DNA of 64,000 nucleotides from an uncultured Ignavibacteriota bacterium (GCA_937959065.1 CALGOI010000379.1:1-64000); one strand, 5' to 3'. Positions 7,625 through 15,904 are shown, counted from the stretch's first letter. A program made the numbers and translations. The notes: generated from the letters alone by a model not told the origin.

Positions 7625-8441
7625 CAACAGCAATAAGATCTACCTGAGTATATGGGGAGGGAAGATCGTTGAGAAACTAAAGGATGGCGACCCTAACGGG
7701 AAGACCTTTGTTAATCCAAAGGACAACACCAAAAGCACTTTTGGAATCATTGATGACTATGTGATAGGCATTATTGCCAACATCTACATTGAGCAGAATG
7801 ATTACAATGGACAGAGGTGGAGCACTTGGAATGTGGAGATGTATGACAAGGATGAGCTCGAAGTGCTTGTGCTTAGAATGCCTTTCCGATCATCGTATGC
7901 TGAGCAATTTTTGAGAAGGGTGGAGAGCATTGACTTCACTAAGCCGGTAAAGCTTGCGCCTTATTTCTTTAAGGGCGAGAAGGACGACAAATGGATATCT
8001 GTTCTTCATGTTATGCAGGGAGGTGAGGGTGATCATGGCTGGCAGAAGATCGAATCTAATTACACCAGGGAAGCCCCTAATGGACTACCTGAGCTTGAGC
8101 CAAAGGAAGTGAATGGAGAAACGGTGTGGGATTCTGGAAAGCGGATAAAGTACTGGATGGAGATGGTGGCCGGTAAGATATTGCCGAAGCTACCAGGCGG
8201 TGCCCTTGGTCAGAAGGTTAAGCTTGATGTGGATGATCGGCCTGTAAGGATAGATTATGTTGAGCTTATGGGTTCGAAGCCACAGAAACAGGAACGAGTG
8301 GCGGATAGCATTGAAGCTAACGAGAGTGTTCAGGAATCCATGGATGCCCAGAATGTTTCTTCGGCTGCCGCTGAGGTTTCGGACAAGGAGGAGCCTATAT
8401 GGAAACCATCTGACCAGGAAGATGACGACCTGCCGTTCTAA
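7602..8441 (+). CDS. Single-stranded DNA-binding-like protein with acidic SSB tip
   Basis: 279 residues. The N-terminal half looks like an OB-fold beta barrel (NKIYLSIWGGKIVEKL, IIANIYIEQNDYNGQRWSTW). A low-complexity acidic linker follows, and the last residues are DDDLPF, the canonical C-terminal tip by which SSB recruits partner proteins. It probably coats ssDNA at the phage fork. It is larger than bacterial SSB (about 180 aa) and not obviously homologous, so it may be a phage-specific ssDNA-binding protein. It is followed without a gap by the RusA gene. Confidence 0.65.
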   Translation: MARGSNSNNSNKIYLSIWGGKIVEKLKDGDPNGKTFVNPKDNTKSTFGIIDDYVIGIIANIYIEQNDYNGQRWSTWNVEMYDKDELEVLVLRMPFRSSYAEQFLRRVESIDFTKPVKLAPYFFKGEKDDKWISVLHVMQGGEGDHGWQKIESNYTREAPNGLPELEPKEVNGETVWDSGKRIKYWMEMVAGKILPKLPGGALGQKVKLDVDDRPVRIDYVELMGSKPQKQERVADSIEANESVQESMDAQNVSSAAAEVSDKEEPIWKPSDQEDDDLPF

Positions 8442-8998
8442 TGGGATGGTCTGTTGACGATCTAAGGGCAAAGGGTATTGACCCTATGACCGGGAAGCGG
8501 ACCGAAAAGAAATCCGGGCCTCATGATCATAACTACAATGATTTGGGGAAAGTAGGGAGTGGTGATGAGGTAAACGCAAATTCCTCACACATATTCATTC
8601 CCTACGAGGTCCGGAGCAAGAAGAACAGCAGGCCAATAGTGTTTATGAAAGGAAAGAATGGAGAATTGCTATACGATAAGAATGGGAACCCAAGGGTTAA
8701 GTCGATACGCAGTAAGGCCGTGGAGGAATACATCCGGGCGACTAAGGCTTATTATGTGCATCAGGCAAAGATCTTTCACAAGATGTGTGAGGGCCGGGGA
8801 TTTCCTCTTCGAGTTGAGTTCGTGTTCATCCGATCAACAAAGGCAAAGTTTGATTATAACAATATAGGGCAATTAGTACAGGATATGATGGTAACACACG
8901 GGTGGATAGATGATGATGATGCAGACCACATCATTCCTGTGTATGTGCCATATAGAGTTGACCGGAGCAATCCGGGTGTTTTAATCCGGGTGTTATGA
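8441..8998 (+). CDS. rusA: RusA-type Holliday junction resolvase
   Basis: 185 residues. The C-terminal half carries the RusA signature: IPYEVRSKKNSRPIVF, VEFVFIRSTKAKFDYNNIGQ with the metal-binding Asp, and MMVTHGWIDDDDADHIIPVY with the Asp cluster. RusA dimers cut four-way junctions from recombination or replication before packaging. The first 50 or so residues (DLRAKGIDPMTGKRTEKKS) are an extension not typical of RusA. The start overlaps the stop of the SSB-like gene, supporting a joint replication-recombination role. Confidence 0.85.
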   Translation: MGWSVDDLRAKGIDPMTGKRTEKKSGPHDHNYNDLGKVGSGDEVNANSSHIFIPYEVRSKKNSRPIVFMKGKNGELLYDKNGNPRVKSIRSKAVEEYIRATKAYYVHQAKIFHKMCEGRGFPLRVEFVFIRSTKAKFDYNNIGQLVQDMMVTHGWIDDDDADHIIPVYVPYRVDRSNPGVLIRVL

Positions 8999-9387
8999 AA
9001 AAAGAGGATTTACGAATAGGGAATTTTGTGAATGTCTTTGATGATGTTGGGCTGTCCCCATCTTTGGTGGTTGCTCCGCTAACGGATATGTCAGCATCTT
9101 GGTATGAGCCAATTATTCTGACTGAAAATTGGTTGTGCTGGATGGGGTTCGAATTAATGGACAAGCTTTATTGGGAGGACGAGTATCGGTGGATGTACCG
9201 GCTATCATATAACAACGAAAGTGGTGGGTACGCATCTGAAATAGACTTTGCGCTGGACAAAGACGGCACATACTGCACATATCTACATGAGGGGGAGTGC
9301 CTAAAGCATGTTAAGTATGTTCACCAAATGCAGAACCTTTTTCATTCCCTGACCGGATGTGAGATCAAAGTGACCATAAATGTATAA
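8995..9387 (+). CDS. Conserved Bacteroidota phage protein, 130 aa
   Basis: The start MKKEDLRIGNFVNV, the middle PIILTENWLCWMGFEL and the end KYVHQMQNLFHSLTGCEI match a small protein family common in Bacteroidota genomes and phages (LRIGN, LTEEWL, vHqLQNLyfaLTG). Its biochemical role is unknown. It overlaps rusA by 4 nt and the HD hydrolase gene by 8 nt. Confidence 0.65.
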   Translation: MKKEDLRIGNFVNVFDDVGLSPSLVVAPLTDMSASWYEPIILTENWLCWMGFELMDKLYWEDEYRWMYRLSYNNESGGYASEIDFALDKDGTYCTYLHEGECLKHVKYVHQMQNLFHSLTGCEIKVTINV

Positions 9388-9901
9388 AGGAAGAGAGAAT
9401 CTATACACCAAGGACTCTATCCGGACACACTCGGGTAAGTACGTGAATGTGTTCGACCCTGATCCACGGACAATAGTAATGGAGGACATTGCGCACTCTT
9501 TGTCAAATCAGTGCAGGTTTGGTGGGCATCTGCCAAGGTTTTACTCTGTTGCACAACACTGCATTAACTGTGTTCAGCATGTTCCTGATGAATTAAGGCT
9601 TCAGGTATTGCTACACGATGCTTCAGAGGCTTACTTAATGGATATTCCAAAACCAATTAAAGAGGGGCTTCCTGAATACAAAAGGATAGAGAACCAGTTA
9701 ATGATCGTGATAGCGAATAAGTTTGGTTTCGAATACCCTATGTCGGATAAAGTGAAGTCGGTTGACAAGGTGATGTGCGAGGTTGAGTGGAACGAGATAA
9801 TGCTTGGCCGGGCTACATCAAAAATGACGGAGTATATGCCAAGGTCTATGGCGAGGGACAGGTTCCTTTTGTTGTACAAGCAATTGAAAAGAAATGGGTG
9901 A
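9380..9901 (+). CDS. HD-domain phosphohydrolase, YfbR-like 5'-nucleotidase type
   Basis: 173 residues. FYSVAQHCINCV (His60), LLHDASEAYLMDIPKPIK (His79-Asp80, Glu84) and a C-terminal VDKVMCEVEWNE give the H...HD...D arrangement of HD-superfamily phosphohydrolases, closest to YfbR-type deoxynucleoside 5'-monophosphatases. It may turn over dNMPs to tune the phage nucleotide pool, in line with the dNMP kinase gene at 19920. It overlaps both neighbours by 8 nt. Confidence 0.75.
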   Translation: MYKGRENLYTKDSIRTHSGKYVNVFDPDPRTIVMEDIAHSLSNQCRFGGHLPRFYSVAQHCINCVQHVPDELRLQVLLHDASEAYLMDIPKPIKEGLPEYKRIENQLMIVIANKFGFEYPMSDKVKSVDKVMCEVEWNEIMLGRATSKMTEYMPRSMARDRFLLLYKQLKRNG

Positions 9902-10646
9902 CACGAGTAAAATACAATGGACGGAGGCCACATGGAATCCGTGGCATGGGTGCCAAAAGGTTTCTCCTGGGTGTAAGTACTGTTATATGTACCGAGACAA
10001 AGACAGGTATGGACAAGACCCTACTGCTGTTTTGAGAAGCAAATCAAACTTCAATGCGCCCTTAAAATGGGATGAAGGCAAGTTAATATTCACCTGTTCA
10101 TGGTCTGATTTCTTTATAGAAGACGCTGATGAGTGGAGAGACGAGGCGTGGGACATAATAAGGAAAACACCACAGCACACCTATCAGATACTAACCAAAC
10201 GGCCGGAGCGCATATTACAATGCCTTCCCTATGATTGGGGTATTGGGTATGAGAATGTTTGGATTGGCGTTTCTGTTGAGGACCAGGCACGGGCAAACGA
10301 GCGGATACCTGTGTTGCAAAACATTCCGGCACGTATTCGGTTCCTTAGCTGTGAGCCATTGTTGGGAGAGATAAATCTTGGTGATACCGAAGGAATACAC
10401 TGGATGATTATCGGAGGGGAGTCGGGAAATGAAACCGGCAAGTATAGGTATCGTGAATGCTGGCCAGTGTGGATGTTAAAACTAATTACGCTTGGTCGAC
10501 TTAGGGGCATTCCTGTTTTTCTTAAACAAGTTGGAACATCGACTGCTAAAAAATGGGAGCTAAAGGATAGGTTTGGCGGAAATATTGATGAACTGCCGGA
10601 GCCCTTCCAAGTAAGGCAAATGCCGTGGGCGTATAAAAATGACTGA
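9894..10646 (+). CDS. DUF5131 (phage Gp37/Gp68 family), cysteine-motif protein
   Basis: 250 residues. The N-terminus IQWTEATWNPWHGC, then VSPGCKYCYM, gives Cys20, Cys27 and Cys30, a probable Fe-S or metal site recalling radical-SAM enzymes. FTCSWSDFFIEDADEWRDEA, TYQILTKRPERI, NVWIGVSVEDQ, RFLSCEPLLG and WMIIGGESG are the hallmark blocks of DUF5131 (bacteriophage Gp37/Gp68). The chemistry is not firmly established; nucleic-acid modification is the usual suggestion. It overlaps the HD gene by 8 nt. Confidence 0.85.
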   Translation: MGDTSKIQWTEATWNPWHGCQKVSPGCKYCYMYRDKDRYGQDPTAVLRSKSNFNAPLKWDEGKLIFTCSWSDFFIEDADEWRDEAWDIIRKTPQHTYQILTKRPERILQCLPYDWGIGYENVWIGVSVEDQARANERIPVLQNIPARIRFLSCEPLLGEINLGDTEGIHWMIIGGESGNETGKYRYRECWPVWMLKLITLGRLRGIPVFLKQVGTSTAKKWELKDRFGGNIDELPEPFQVRQMPWAYKND

Positions 10647-11004
10647 GGAAGAATACAATACAATAGGCTATGGCAACGTTCTATATTGTGACAAGGAGGG
10701 TGTAGCGAGGTTTGTTGTTGAGGTTGTTAAGAAAGAGAAGGGAAACGATGACTCGCCAACCACAATGTTATACACCCGTGATCCGTTTAAGGTTGGCCGA
10801 TATGGGTTAAATAACGAGTGGCGGGATATTGGACCGGAGGAGATTGAAAAGTGGAAGGTGTTCACATCGATACAGGAAGTAAGGAGCCACGAACTGAGGG
10901 CAAGAATGTTGATCTACGAAGTGGAGAGATTGAAGTTCATACTATCACAAGTGGCACCGGATATGTTTAGTCAAACACCAGCAAGTAATTTTATACCACT
11001 ATGA
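10639..11004 (+). CDS. Hypothetical protein, 121 aa
   Basis: Not recognised. N-terminal beta strands (YGNVLYCDKEGVARFVVEVV) are followed by a helical C-terminal half (EVRSHELRARMLIYEVERLK). There are no cysteine clusters or membrane segments. It overlaps the DUF5131 gene by 8 nt and the next gene by 4 nt, so it is part of the same translationally coupled string. Confidence 0.65.
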   Translation: MTEEEYNTIGYGNVLYCDKEGVARFVVEVVKKEKGNDDSPTTMLYTRDPFKVGRYGLNNEWRDIGPEEIEKWKVFTSIQEVRSHELRARMLIYEVERLKFILSQVAPDMFSQTPASNFIPL

Positions 11005-11354
11005 AGAAAGAAGAGCAATTTGAAAAAGACCTGCCAATGTGCTGTCACTTCATGTCAGACGGCTCATTATGGCTCATCCTAATGGAGTTGTGTGAAAACC
11101 TGAAAACGGTTAAGAAGAACAACGATAGGCTTGGGATACCTGAGCTTGACATAATCAAGGCTACCGTACAAGCCAAGGCCATAGCGTTCAAGGCGCTAAA
11201 GGTTTCGAAACACGCAAAACTATATGCTCCGCCACAGGTGGATAACATATTGTCGATCCTCGATGATGACGAGATTCGCCTTGCTGGAAACCTTGGCTTT
11301 AATCATGCTATGGAGAAGTTCATTGAGACCCATGATAATACACTAAAGAACTAA
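11001..11354 (+). CDS. Hypothetical helical protein, 117 aa
   Basis: Not recognised. The product is almost entirely helical (LWLILMELCENLKTVKKNND, IKATVQAKAIAFKALKVSKH). The start overlaps the previous stop by 4 nt, and its final base starts the next ATG. An early accessory protein by context only. Confidence 0.6.
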   Translation: MKKEEQFEKDLPMCCHFMSDGSLWLILMELCENLKTVKKNNDRLGIPELDIIKATVQAKAIAFKALKVSKHAKLYAPPQVDNILSILDDDEIRLAGNLGFNHAMEKFIETHDNTLKN

Positions 11355-11662
11355 TGGGAGAGCAGTTGGACATATTTTATAATACTACCAAGGAAACCGG
11401 CAAAGAGTTGAGCAAAAGGCGTTATAATGCTTTCTCACAAACTGCCAAGATATTAAGGTTCTTCAGGCAGAACCCGGAAGGATTGTTTACGCCACCGGAA
11501 GTAATGAAGATGATGGCCGATCCTGATTTGCAAGTGTTGAACTCTGTTAGGAGGGCCATGACGAATTTAACAAAGGCTGGCTGGCTTCAAAAGACCGAGG
11601 TAAAGCGGCCGGGCATTTATGGGGAGAATAACTATTGTTGGAAATTAAACACAGACAAATGA
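11354..11662 (+). CDS. Winged-helix DNA-binding-like protein, 102 aa
   Basis: After a short variable start, residues 25-100 read as a winged helix: QTAKILRFFRQNPEGLFTPP, EVMKMM, then VLNSVRRAMTNLTKAGWLQK and a wing with GIYGENNYCWKL. This arrangement resembles transcriptional regulators of the MarR/PadR-like fold class. It precedes groES and may regulate the operon or host genes; the specific family is not identified. Confidence 0.55.
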   Translation: MGEQLDIFYNTTKETGKELSKRRYNAFSQTAKILRFFRQNPEGLFTPPEVMKMMADPDLQVLNSVRRAMTNLTKAGWLQKTEVKRPGIYGENNYCWKLNTDK

Positions 11663-11949
11663 ACATACCGATCAAACCATTAGGAGATAGGGTGGTTGTA
11701 AAAGTAGCGCCACCGGAAACCAAGAAAGGGGGGCTTTTGCTACCTAATTCCGCACAACAACAATCTTACCGTGGCACCATAGTAAGGATAGGGGATGGCG
11801 ATGCTGTTAAATCCTGCGGAATAAAAGTGGGGGATGATGTGATGTATGGCAAATACTATGGAAGCGATGTGGTCCATGAAGGGGATGAGTATCGGGTTCT
11901 TCGTGTAACCGAGTGCTTCGCTGTGTTGGAGGGAAATGGAAAAGGCTAA
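11659..11949 (+). CDS. groES: Co-chaperonin GroES
   Basis: 96 residues from the ATG at 11659. The frame is open upstream, but the family start is here (MNIPIKPLGDRVVVKV). GGLLLPNSAQQQSYRGTIVR contains a mobile-loop-like segment and dome, then IKVGDDVMYGKYYGSDVVHE and the closing strand YRVLRVTECFAVL. GroES caps the GroEL barrel during folding. It overlaps the previous gene by 4 nt and the next by 14 nt and lies 250 bp upstream of groEL, so the phage carries a complete chaperonin pair. Confidence 0.9.
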   Translation: MNIPIKPLGDRVVVKVAPPETKKGGLLLPNSAQQQSYRGTIVRIGDGDAVKSCGIKVGDDVMYGKYYGSDVVHEGDEYRVLRVTECFAVLEGNGKG

Positions 11950-12205
11950 GACGATATTCAGCGGCAATGTTAACTTGAATCGGGTTGATAATAGGGAGCC
12001 CTGGTTCTCGGTGTGTGATAATTGCGGATCGGTCATGGATAAGGTGTGTATGTGCCAGATAGAGATGGATTACGACAAAGACGATGAGGATTTGTGTGTA
12101 CATGCTGTGGCTATTGCAATGCAATATGTAAGGAGCCGGGCAATGATAAGGGCCCTTGCTAAGGAGATAATGGAATATTCTAACAATAAAAATCAACAAC
12201 AATGA
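11936..12205 (+). CDS. Small cysteine-motif protein between groES and groEL, 89 aa
   Basis: Residues 19-40 contain FSVCDNCGSVMDKVCMCQIE, a C..C...C.C cluster likely to bind zinc, followed by an acidic stretch (DYDKDDEDLCVHAVAIAMQY) and a helix. Not recognised as a family. The gene is inserted between groES and groEL with overlaps of 14 and 4 nt, so the three are co-translated. A chaperonin-associated role is conceivable but unsupported. Confidence 0.6.
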   Translation: MEKAKTIFSGNVNLNRVDNREPWFSVCDNCGSVMDKVCMCQIEMDYDKDDEDLCVHAVAIAMQYVRSRAMIRALAKEIMEYSNNKNQQQ

Positions 12206-13815
12206 TCAAGGATTTACACTTTGGAGATGATGCCCGCAAAAAACTAAAAGCGGGAGTGGATAAATTAGCTAAAGCGGTTAGTGCTACATTGGGTCCTGGG
12301 GGCCGTAATGTTCAGATAAGCAAACCTTTCTCACATGCAGTAATAACCAAGGACGGGGTTTCTGTGGCTCGGGAGATATCGTTTGCTGATCCTATCGAGG
12401 ACATGGGAGCTCAGGCTGTTAAGGATGTAGCTATCCGTGCCAATGACTTAGCGGGTGATGGTACTACTACGGCTACGGTGCTTGCCCAGGCAATATTTAA
12501 TGATGGGCTGAGGTTTATGGCCAACGAGTGTAATCCGATCGAACTGAAGAAAGGCATAGACCGTGCAGTGAAAGATGTCGTGGACCGACTTAGCAAGATG
12601 GCTGTGGACGTGAAGGGTGATTTTGACCGGATTGCTGAGGTTGGAACAATATCAGCCAACGGGGACACAGAAATAGGGAGTTTAATTGCTTCAGCCATGA
12701 AGAAGATATCTGACAACGGTGTTATAACCATAGAGGATAGCGACACCTCAGAAACCACTATTGAGGTGGTTTCCGGGATGCAGATCGAAGCCGGATTCAT
12801 CACACCGTACTTCATCAACAACCGTGAGAAGGTGAGGTGTGATCACAAGGATGCCCACATTATCTTGTATGATGATGAGTTGAGTCTTATCAAGGACGCT
12901 ATGCAATTATTAGAGAGGCTTGTGGACACGAAGAAGCCTATTGTAATCATAGCTAAGGCCATAAATGGAGAGGCGCTTGGCACCATGGTGAAGAATACGG
13001 TAGAGGCATCGTATCCTTTTGTGGCTATTGAGGCACCTGGATATGGGGAGGAGCGCACACAAATACTTGAGGACATTGCATCATTGACTGGCGCTCAAGT
13101 TATCAGCAAGGAGTTTGGATCCTCCCTTAATGATGCGGATGACGAAATGATTGGAAAGGCAACCTCTATAGAGGTGGGCCGATTTACCACGGTGATCGTA
13201 AATAACGAAAACACGAAGGCAGTCAAACAACGTGTTAAATTATTGGAGAGCCAATTAAAAAGTTGCAAGACGCATGAAAAGCCACGGTTAAAGAATAGGA
13301 TTGCCAGGTTAGACGGAGGTGTTGCAGTAATGCGAGTGGGGGCTGAGTCTCAAGTTGAGCTCAAGGAGAAGAAGGATCGGGTTGAGGACGCCTTAAACTC
13401 AACACGGGCAGCCGTAGAGGAGGGTATAGTTCCAGGTGGCGGTGTGGCCTTGCTGAGGGCTGCTTCAGGTCTAAAGCCAAAGGGAGCTAACTCTGATCAG
13501 AAATCAGGCTACAGCATTGTTCTTAGTGCTGTTAGAAAGCCCATGTCATGTATAGCTTCCAATGCCGGAAAAAACGGAGACATGATAGTTGGGGAAACAG
13601 AGAAGATGGAAGGCAACGTTGGATGGGATGCCCGTGCTGAAGAGTATTGTGACCTGATGAAGGCCGGGGTTATTGATCCTGTTAAGGTAACTCGGGTCGC
13701 TTTAGAAAAGGCTGCGTCTGTATCAAGCATGCTTTTAACGACAGAGTGTGTTATTTCATTTGACGAGGAGAAGCTGAAAGATGACATTGTTAAGCAAAGT
13801 CAGTTGTCTCGCTAA
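12202..13815 (+). CDS. groEL: Chaperonin GroEL
   Basis: 537 residues, near the 540-548 of bacterial GroEL. ATP-site motifs are intact: TLGPGGRNV (29-37), KDGVSVA with Asp51, and GDGTTTATVLA (85-95). Apical blocks YFINNREKV and APGYGEERTQILEDIASLTG are followed by the intermediate-domain EEGIVPGGGVALLRA. The usual Gly-Gly-Met tail is absent; the protein ends KQSQLSR. It forms a folding chamber, probably for abundant virion proteins. Its stop codon CGCTAA forms the terminal core box of cassette array 1, so the array abuts groEL without a spacer. Confidence 0.95.
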   Translation: MIKDLHFGDDARKKLKAGVDKLAKAVSATLGPGGRNVQISKPFSHAVITKDGVSVAREISFADPIEDMGAQAVKDVAIRANDLAGDGTTTATVLAQAIFNDGLRFMANECNPIELKKGIDRAVKDVVDRLSKMAVDVKGDFDRIAEVGTISANGDTEIGSLIASAMKKISDNGVITIEDSDTSETTIEVVSGMQIEAGFITPYFINNREKVRCDHKDAHIILYDDELSLIKDAMQLLERLVDTKKPIVIIAKAINGEALGTMVKNTVEASYPFVAIEAPGYGEERTQILEDIASLTGAQVISKEFGSSLNDADDEMIGKATSIEVGRFTTVIVNNENTKAVKQRVKLLESQLKSCKTHEKPRLKNRIARLDGGVAVMRVGAESQVELKEKKDRVEDALNSTRAAVEEGIVPGGGVALLRAASGLKPKGANSDQKSGYSIVLSAVRKPMSCIASNAGKNGDMIVGETEKMEGNVGWDARAEEYCDLMKAGVIDPVKVTRVALEKAASVSSMLLTTECVISFDEEKLKDDIVKQSQLSR

Positions 13816-13905
13816 CGGTTTTGATAAAATGCAGGCGGGATAATGAGCCAAAAAGCGGCAAATAAGACCATAGCACCCGCTTCATTTTATCTTGTGTTAT
13901 GGCGC
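13811..13905 (-). repeat. attC-like site, distal end of array 1 at groEL stop codon
   Basis: Outer boxes are GCTAAC (13811-13816, containing the groEL TAA) and GTTATGGCGC (13896-13905). Inner arms GATAAAATGCAGGCGGG (13823-13839) and CCCGCTTCATTTTATC (13876-13891) pair over 8 and 5 bp with a mismatch and one extra base between, like the extrahelical bases and unpaired central spacer of integron attC hairpins. The loop is about 36 nt. Confidence 0.7.
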
Positions 13906-13912
13906 GTTTTTT

Positions 13913-14224
13913 ATGGATTACATAGACAATATTGTCCTAAAATTAAAAAGACAGTACTCGAAAGACGAATTAGTCTCCTACCTCGCAAAAAAGCAAAGCG
14001 AATTGGAAACGGAAGTTGGGATGTTAAAATCTGAAAGAGACGAGTATCAGTATAAATATGAGAAGCTCTTAAAGGCTGATAATGCTGTAAAATCAAGAGC
14101 TGGTCAATTGAAGCTGTACCAAAATATGAAAGCAGAAATCAAAGATTTGCGGGAAAAGTGCAGAAAACTTGAATTAGACAACTCCAAGCTATTACAGAAG
14201 GTGGTTCGCTTAAATGCGCCATAA
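13913..14224 (+). CDS. Cassette gene: coiled-coil protein, 103 aa
   Basis: The ATG at 13913 (MDYIDNIVLKLKRQYSKDEL) is preferred over an upstream in-frame start inside the attC box. Most of the protein is a continuous coiled coil (KKQSELETEVGMLKSERDEY through LREKCRKLELDNSKLLQKVV). The stop TAA is part of the core box GCCATAACGG, as in several other cassettes. Function unknown; such helical cassette proteins could act as scaffolds or inhibitors. AT-rich compared with the phage genes around it, suggesting acquisition from elsewhere. Confidence 0.65.
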   Translation: MDYIDNIVLKLKRQYSKDELVSYLAKKQSELETEVGMLKSERDEYQYKYEKLLKADNAVKSRAGQLKLYQNMKAEIKDLREKCRKLELDNSKLLQKVVRLNAP

Positions 14225-14286
14225 CGGATGGGTACATGAAGCGTATGAGGTACGAATATGATTTATGTACCGTGTTATACATTGGC
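14216..14286 (-). repeat. attC-like site between coiled-coil and methyltransferase cassettes
   Basis: Outer boxes GCGCCATAAC (14216-14225) and GTTATACATTGGC (14274-14286) flank inner arms GGGTACAT (14230-14237) and ATGTACC (14265-14271). The loop is about 27 nt. Short, well-paired and canonical in order (box, arm, arm, box). Confidence 0.75.
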
Positions 14287-14713
14287 ACGGTACGAAACAG
14301 ATAAAACTTTATTAAATGAACGAAAGTAGCAATAACAGTTTTTTGTGGGATGGCAAAAATGACCCGATAGGGGCAACAGTACTAAGCTTGTTTGATGGCA
14401 TAAGTTGCGGACAACAAGCATTAAAAGAACTTGGAATACCTGTAAAAGAATACTATGCAAGTGAGATTGACAAGTATGCAATTAAGGTAACGCAAGAGAA
14501 CCACCCTAATACAATACAGCTCGGAAGCATCACAGAACTTGAAACAACTAAACTTCCTAAAATTGATTTGCTTATAGGCGGTAGCCCCTGCCAAAGTTTT
14601 AGTGTTGCTGGGGATGGAAGTGGTTTTAATGGTAAAAGTGGTTTGTTTTGGGAATATGTGAGAATATTAAAAGAAACAAAGCCTAAATACTTCTTGCTTG
14701 AAAACGTTAAAAT

Positions 14714-14721
14714 GAAAAAGG
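14714..14721. repeat. Target-site duplication, left copy (GAAAAAGG)
   Basis: The 8-bp sequence GAAAAAGG occurs here and at 17985-17992, exactly flanking the element. Eight base pairs is the duplication length expected for the IS1595 family. Confidence 0.8.
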
Positions 14722-14790
14722 GGCAATCATATAGGTGTTGGGACAGGATTTTACGCCTGATTTACACACACATCAGCAGAAACGACAAGT

Positions 14791-14922
14791 TCACTTAGGC
14801 TTGTCGTCCTTCTTTTTAGCTGAATCTTCATCAGCGTCTTTCAAGGAAGCCTTTAACACATCAGAGAACGATGCGTTAACCTTTACTTCTTCTTCCTGAT
14901 CGGACTTTTTCTCTTTAGACAT
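14791..14922 (-). CDS. Passenger gene in IS: small charged protein, 43 aa
   Basis: The ATG at 14922 gives MSKEKKSDQEEEVKVNASFS followed by DVLKASLKDADEDSAKKKDD and a Lys-rich end. It is highly charged and probably disordered outside a short helix. It lies just inside the left end of the IS and reads outward. Short Lys/Glu-rich proteins of this kind are frequent in Bacteroidota, but the role is unknown. Confidence 0.5.
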   Translation of the reverse strand: MSKEKKSDQEEEVKVNASFSDVLKASLKDADEDSAKKKDDKPK

Positions 14923-14987
14923 ATTGCTAAGATACAAAATTGAAAATCGTAGTTTTACGTTAGTACATACAAACTTGCGTCAGCTTT

Positions 14988-15115
14988 CTTCGCTCTGAAA
15001 TCTGGTAAATTTCAACTGACACGAAAAGCAAGCTGTGGCACCTCGTCATTACGGGCGTGGGGCTGCGCTTATTACTTCGTGTCAGGGCTTACCAGAGCCT
15101 CAGAGCGAGTAGAAG
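14988..15115. repeat. Long imperfect palindrome inside the IS (about 128 nt)
   Basis: Three nested arms pair: GCTCTGA (14992-14998) with TCAGAGC (15100-15106), CTGGTAA (15002-15008) with TTACCAG (15089-15095), and CTGACACGAA (15016-15025) with TTCGTGTCAG (15076-15085), with a 50-nt top loop. The unequal spacers leave extrahelical bases, reminiscent of attC folds, though no clear core boxes flank it. It could be a recombination site, an RNA structure or a leader for the downstream lipoprotein gene. Confidence 0.6.
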
Positions 15116-15184
15116 TTGTTGGCTCTGCGCTCGTCCGTTTATAAACCCACCATTAGGAGCCGGTGGTGCACAATAATCAAGCGT

Positions 15185-15904
15185 ATGAAAAAGTGTAAAT
15201 TACTTGCTTGGGCAATAACTGGCGTTGTTTTCACTTCTTGCTCAGTCGGAAGCCATGTAAGCAATGGGTCTCTTATTCAAAAGAGGAAGTACAACACCGG
15301 GTTCGCATCATTCAAATCACACACAGATCGTTCCGGTGAACTTAATCAAACCGCATCCATATCGGATGACTATTTTATTGATGCTGTTAGCGATGACAAC
15401 TATGAGGTTGAGGTTCATGAGGTCATAGAATCTCCTTATTCAACTTACGTGGTGCCGGAGCAGAATCAGGAAGTTTCTCCTGAGCAGTCTTTCGAATTGC
15501 CCATTGCTTCAAAAACGGAAGACGGCATTACAACTACCCTGATTCCACAGGAAAGACTAATGGCAAAGGAAGATGGTGGCGGCTCAGGAGCAATGCGAAC
15601 TATTGGGTGGGTGTTAATCGGTCTTGGATTATTGATACTGCTCTTTCTAAGCATACTAATTGGAGCGCTACTTGCTTTGCTTGGTCTTATTTTCGTGTTG
15701 GCCGGAGGCGTTGGTGGTAATCAAAAGAAAGAAGATACTGGTGTTTTGCAAGAAGTGGTGTATTTGAAGAACGGCAGTATTATTCGTGGCACCATCATGG
15801 AGCAGGTTCCGGGAGTTTCTCTAAAAATTCAAACGGCAGACGGCAGTGTGTTCGTGTATAGCATGGATGAGGTTGAGAAGATAACCAAGGAGCCAAAGAA
15901 ATGA
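15185..15904 (+). CDS. Passenger gene in IS: lipoprotein with transmembrane segment, 239 aa
   Basis: The ATG at 15185 starts a lipoprotein signal peptide (MKKCKLLAWAITGVVFTSCS, lipobox Cys19 context FTSC). A low-complexity acidic middle follows, then a Gly-rich hydrophobic stretch (VLIGLGLLILLFLSILIGAL) and a C-terminal beta domain (VVYLKNGSIIRGTIMEQVPG, KIQTADGSVFVYSMDEVEKI). The last part resembles small domains found in many Bacteroidota surface proteins. It is not a transposition function. Cargo carried by the IS is the simplest reading. Confidence 0.65.
   Translation: MKKCKLLAWAITGVVFTSCSVGSHVSNGSLIQKRKYNTGFASFKSHTDRSGELNQTASISDDYFIDAVSDDNYEVEVHEVIESPYSTYVVPEQNQEVSPEQSFELPIASKTEDGITTTLIPQERLMAKEDGGGSGAMRTIGWVLIGLGLLILLFLSILIGALLALLGLIFVLAGGVGGNQKKEDTGVLQEVVYLKNGSIIRGTIMEQVPGVSLKIQTADGSVFVYSMDEVEKITKEPKK

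Noticed and set aside
10229..10663. Minus-strand ORF of 144 codons
   Set aside because: Antisense to the well-supported DUF5131 gene and without a recognisable product.
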